Assembly: GCA_030998015.1 (NCBI GenBank)
Contig: JARWMV010000245.1
Location: forward strand, 1 to 64,000
Length of the DNA: 64,000 nucleotides
Direction: 5' to 3'
From: Ceratorhiza oryzae-sativae
Taxonomy: Eukaryota > Basidiomycota > Agaricomycetes > Cantharellales > Ceratobasidiaceae
The notes under the pieces were generated by a model. The model was given only the letters and a program-made list of their open reading frames with translations, did no database searches and had not been told where the DNA came from. Below are positions 62,180 to 64,000 of the stretch, one piece after another. Every line of letters begins with the position of its first letter. Within the stretch, counting starts at the first letter, position 1. The position numbers and the translations under genes are program-made.

Positions 62180-64000
62180 TTACGGGCTCCGCTTCACGGA
62201 AATAACCGGACTGGCCCAAAATTCCCAATCATCTTCCTTGGTTGCATCGCCAGTAATCTTGAGTGCCCGTAAAATGACTTGATAATAACCGTCTGGAATC
62301 GCTGTGCCATTGGCAAACCGCTGAATGCTCGCGATGGCGCCGTTGTTCTTGCCAAACTCCAAATGGCGGCTCACGTATTCCCTCTGAAGGATCCGACCAA
62401 CAATCTCGGCGCCTTCGAACTTGTTTCGGGGTTCGCACGTTTGTCCGTGAAAAAGCGAGCCCAGATTGAACGTTTGGGCAACCCTCGAGTCGGATGGCGA
62501 GCAAAGCGGAAAAGACGGCGGGGGTCGATATCGCCTTTCGCCGTCGGGTGGATCAGATCAACAAGTAGCTTGGGAGTGCCAGCTGTGAGGCGATACTCGA
62601 GTCGGGGGAAATCGATAGTGTCGAGTGTAAACGAAGTGTTGGGACCGACAACTTGGTTCCTGCTGTCCTTCAGCAACCGGAGCAACGGCAGAATTGATTA
62701 TTTTCATATCCTTCATTGCTGCAGCGACCCCCACATAAGTTGATCGCAAGGTAGTCCCATCCGATCCCTTGGCCTCTATAAATCCTGAAAAGACCGGAAA
62801 CTGCCTGGCGTCGAGCCCAGCAGGACCGCGAATGTCGATTTTGATAGGAAGGGTCCGACCGGCAGGGACGGCTAGCGTGGAAGGGGTGATAGACACAGAA
62901 GCCGGGCTGGCGACGGGTTTGATGTTTACACCGACTAGAACAGAATGAGTGCACATCCCAGACAAATAAATAGGCAAAACTCACGGATATTCTTGTCTCC
63001 GTTGACATCGATCGTTGGTGCAGTGCCGGCCGGGGCGTGCACGAGGGTGTATGTGACCGTTTGATTCCCACCGTTTGTGATTGAAACCTCGTGTGAACCA
63101 CGGTAATGAGTGGTGTCGTTTAGAAGCAGTTCAGTGGGCAGCATACTCGTCGTAGATTTCATCGCCTCGTAGACCTGGATTAGCCCAGCGCCTTGGTGCG
63201 ACGCTGGCTCTAGTAAATCAGCAGGTGATCCACTAGTTGAGAGAGGCAACGCTGTATTCTGGAGGAGACCCTGCACGGCCTTGGCAGTGGCTTCTGTTTT
63301 GCCTCGAGCTTGCAAGAGCAAAGCAGCGGAGCCAGCGACGAACGGAGCAGCCATAGAGGTGCCGCTTGCCACCAAATAAGACCCCTGAGAAACTGGCCAG
63401 GTTGAGAGAATCCTACTTCCAGGCGCAGACACGGATGGGTTCATAAACACGTCGTTTGAGGGTCCCCAAGTGCTCCCAGGATTCATGGAGCCTCCACCAG
63501 CTAACTTGGCGACGTTGCCAACCGAGATCACGCCCGGACCAGCAGCAGTGTACCAAGAGCCAAGAGCCCCATCGTTGCCAGCTGCAAAAGTTACAATCCG
63601 ACCTTTGCTAACGATTCGGCTAGCAACAAGACTGGACATGGATTTTCCCCACGCATCTGGCGTGCCGAGAGAAAGGTTGATAATGTCATTGCCATCGCTG
63701 TACGCTTTGTTGAGTGCATCCACCAGAATGGCGTCGTTGGTGGAGCCATTACAACCAAAGATACGGTATGAGTTGATAGTTGCTTCGTATGCGATACCTG
63801 CAATGTTGTGCGGATTGTTTGGATTGGCGCCAATGATCCCGGCTACGTGAGTGCCATGGCCACTGCACTGAGAAAGAGGCTATGGCTCGCATGTGAGTAC
63901 CCAAACCTTGTCCACATTTCTAACAGGCACTACGTACGTCTTTGTCTGGTAAAGGAGCGGGACTACCTGGACGACCGGTAAACACGTCACCCACAAAGTC
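62180..64000 (-). CDS. Subtilase (S8 family serine protease), N-terminus beyond the window
   Basis: Secreted-type subtilisin-like peptidase. The catalytic His is in CSGHGTHVAG (about 63865) and the oxyanion Asn region in RIVTFAAGNDG. The catalytic Ser is in ASGTSMAAPFVAG (about 63360), then HQGAGLIQVYEAM. A beta-rich C-terminal domain follows (SVSITPSTLAVPAGRTLPIK, TIDFPRLEYRLTAGTPKLLV, YVSRHLEFGKNNGAIASIQR), ending VKRSP at 62180. An intron near 63860-63940 joins PDKD to CSGHG. The catalytic Asp lies off the right edge. One frame break occurs near 62690 (between NSAVAPVA and LLKDSRNQ), and the exon layout around 62380-62530 is unclear. Confidence 0.85.

Overview
The window reads as nuclear DNA of a filamentous basidiomycete. 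The evidence is genes cut by many short GT-AG introns (about 45-75 nt), fungal gene families (THI4, CHO2, TTC27/Emw1, 14-3-3, a Boi-type SH3/SAM/PH protein), a Ty3/gypsy element and a LINE remnant. Several repeat-borne families look like those of agaricomycetes, and a Rhizoctonia/Ceratobasidium-like (Cantharellales) source is my best guess, from memory of such genomes and not from a search.

Layout. (1) 1-8.9 kb is repeat-derived: a 5'-truncated LINE with a perfect 15-bp target-site duplication, a ~270-bp inverted repeat, scattered near-palindromic motifs, a broken gene of a multicopy family (3.3-6.2 kb), and an 11-copy 108-bp tandem array (6.4-7.5 kb). A ~230-bp MITE-like foldback (8.94-9.17 kb) sits just upstream of an intact small three-exon gene (9.3-9.96 kb). 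(2) 11.0-25.0 kb looks like a small secondary-metabolite cluster. A bimodular NRPS (A-T-C-A-[N-methyltransferase]-T-TE, minus strand) is divergently arranged with a PLP aminotransferase, followed by a POT-family transporter. (3) 25.4-31.6 kb holds CHO2 (phosphatidylethanolamine N-methyltransferase) and, convergent to it, a fungal viperin-type radical SAM enzyme. (4) 31.9-43.7 kb is a CpG-depleted transposon graveyard: a Ty3/gypsy element with a large internal deletion, nested inverted LTRs, and a WD40-plus-kinase pseudogene. Two copies of a hairpin-bearing repeat of mitochondrial-like type follow at 43.8-44.2 kb. (5) 44.7-64 kb is gene-dense and CpG-normal, almost all on the minus strand: TTC27/Emw1, a kinase, the Boi-like protein with a C-terminal CH domain, THI4, a small unknown gene, 14-3-3 and a subtilase that runs off the right edge.

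Main points. The THI4 gene carries what I read as a TPP riboswitch inside a 282-nt intron of its coding region, followed by a strong 8-bp hairpin before the 3' splice site. The NRPS group would make, off-load and export an N-methylated dipeptide-type product. The viperin keeps its radical SAM cysteine motif. One LTR keeps about 18 CpGs in 145 bp where its sister copy has lost all of them to TG/CA. Five otherwise well-conserved genes (NRPS, POT transporter, CHO2, Boi-like, subtilase) each contain one apparent frame break, one of them in a T homopolymer. Residual assembly indels are the simplest explanation, so the frame breaks should not be taken as evidence of pseudogenes.
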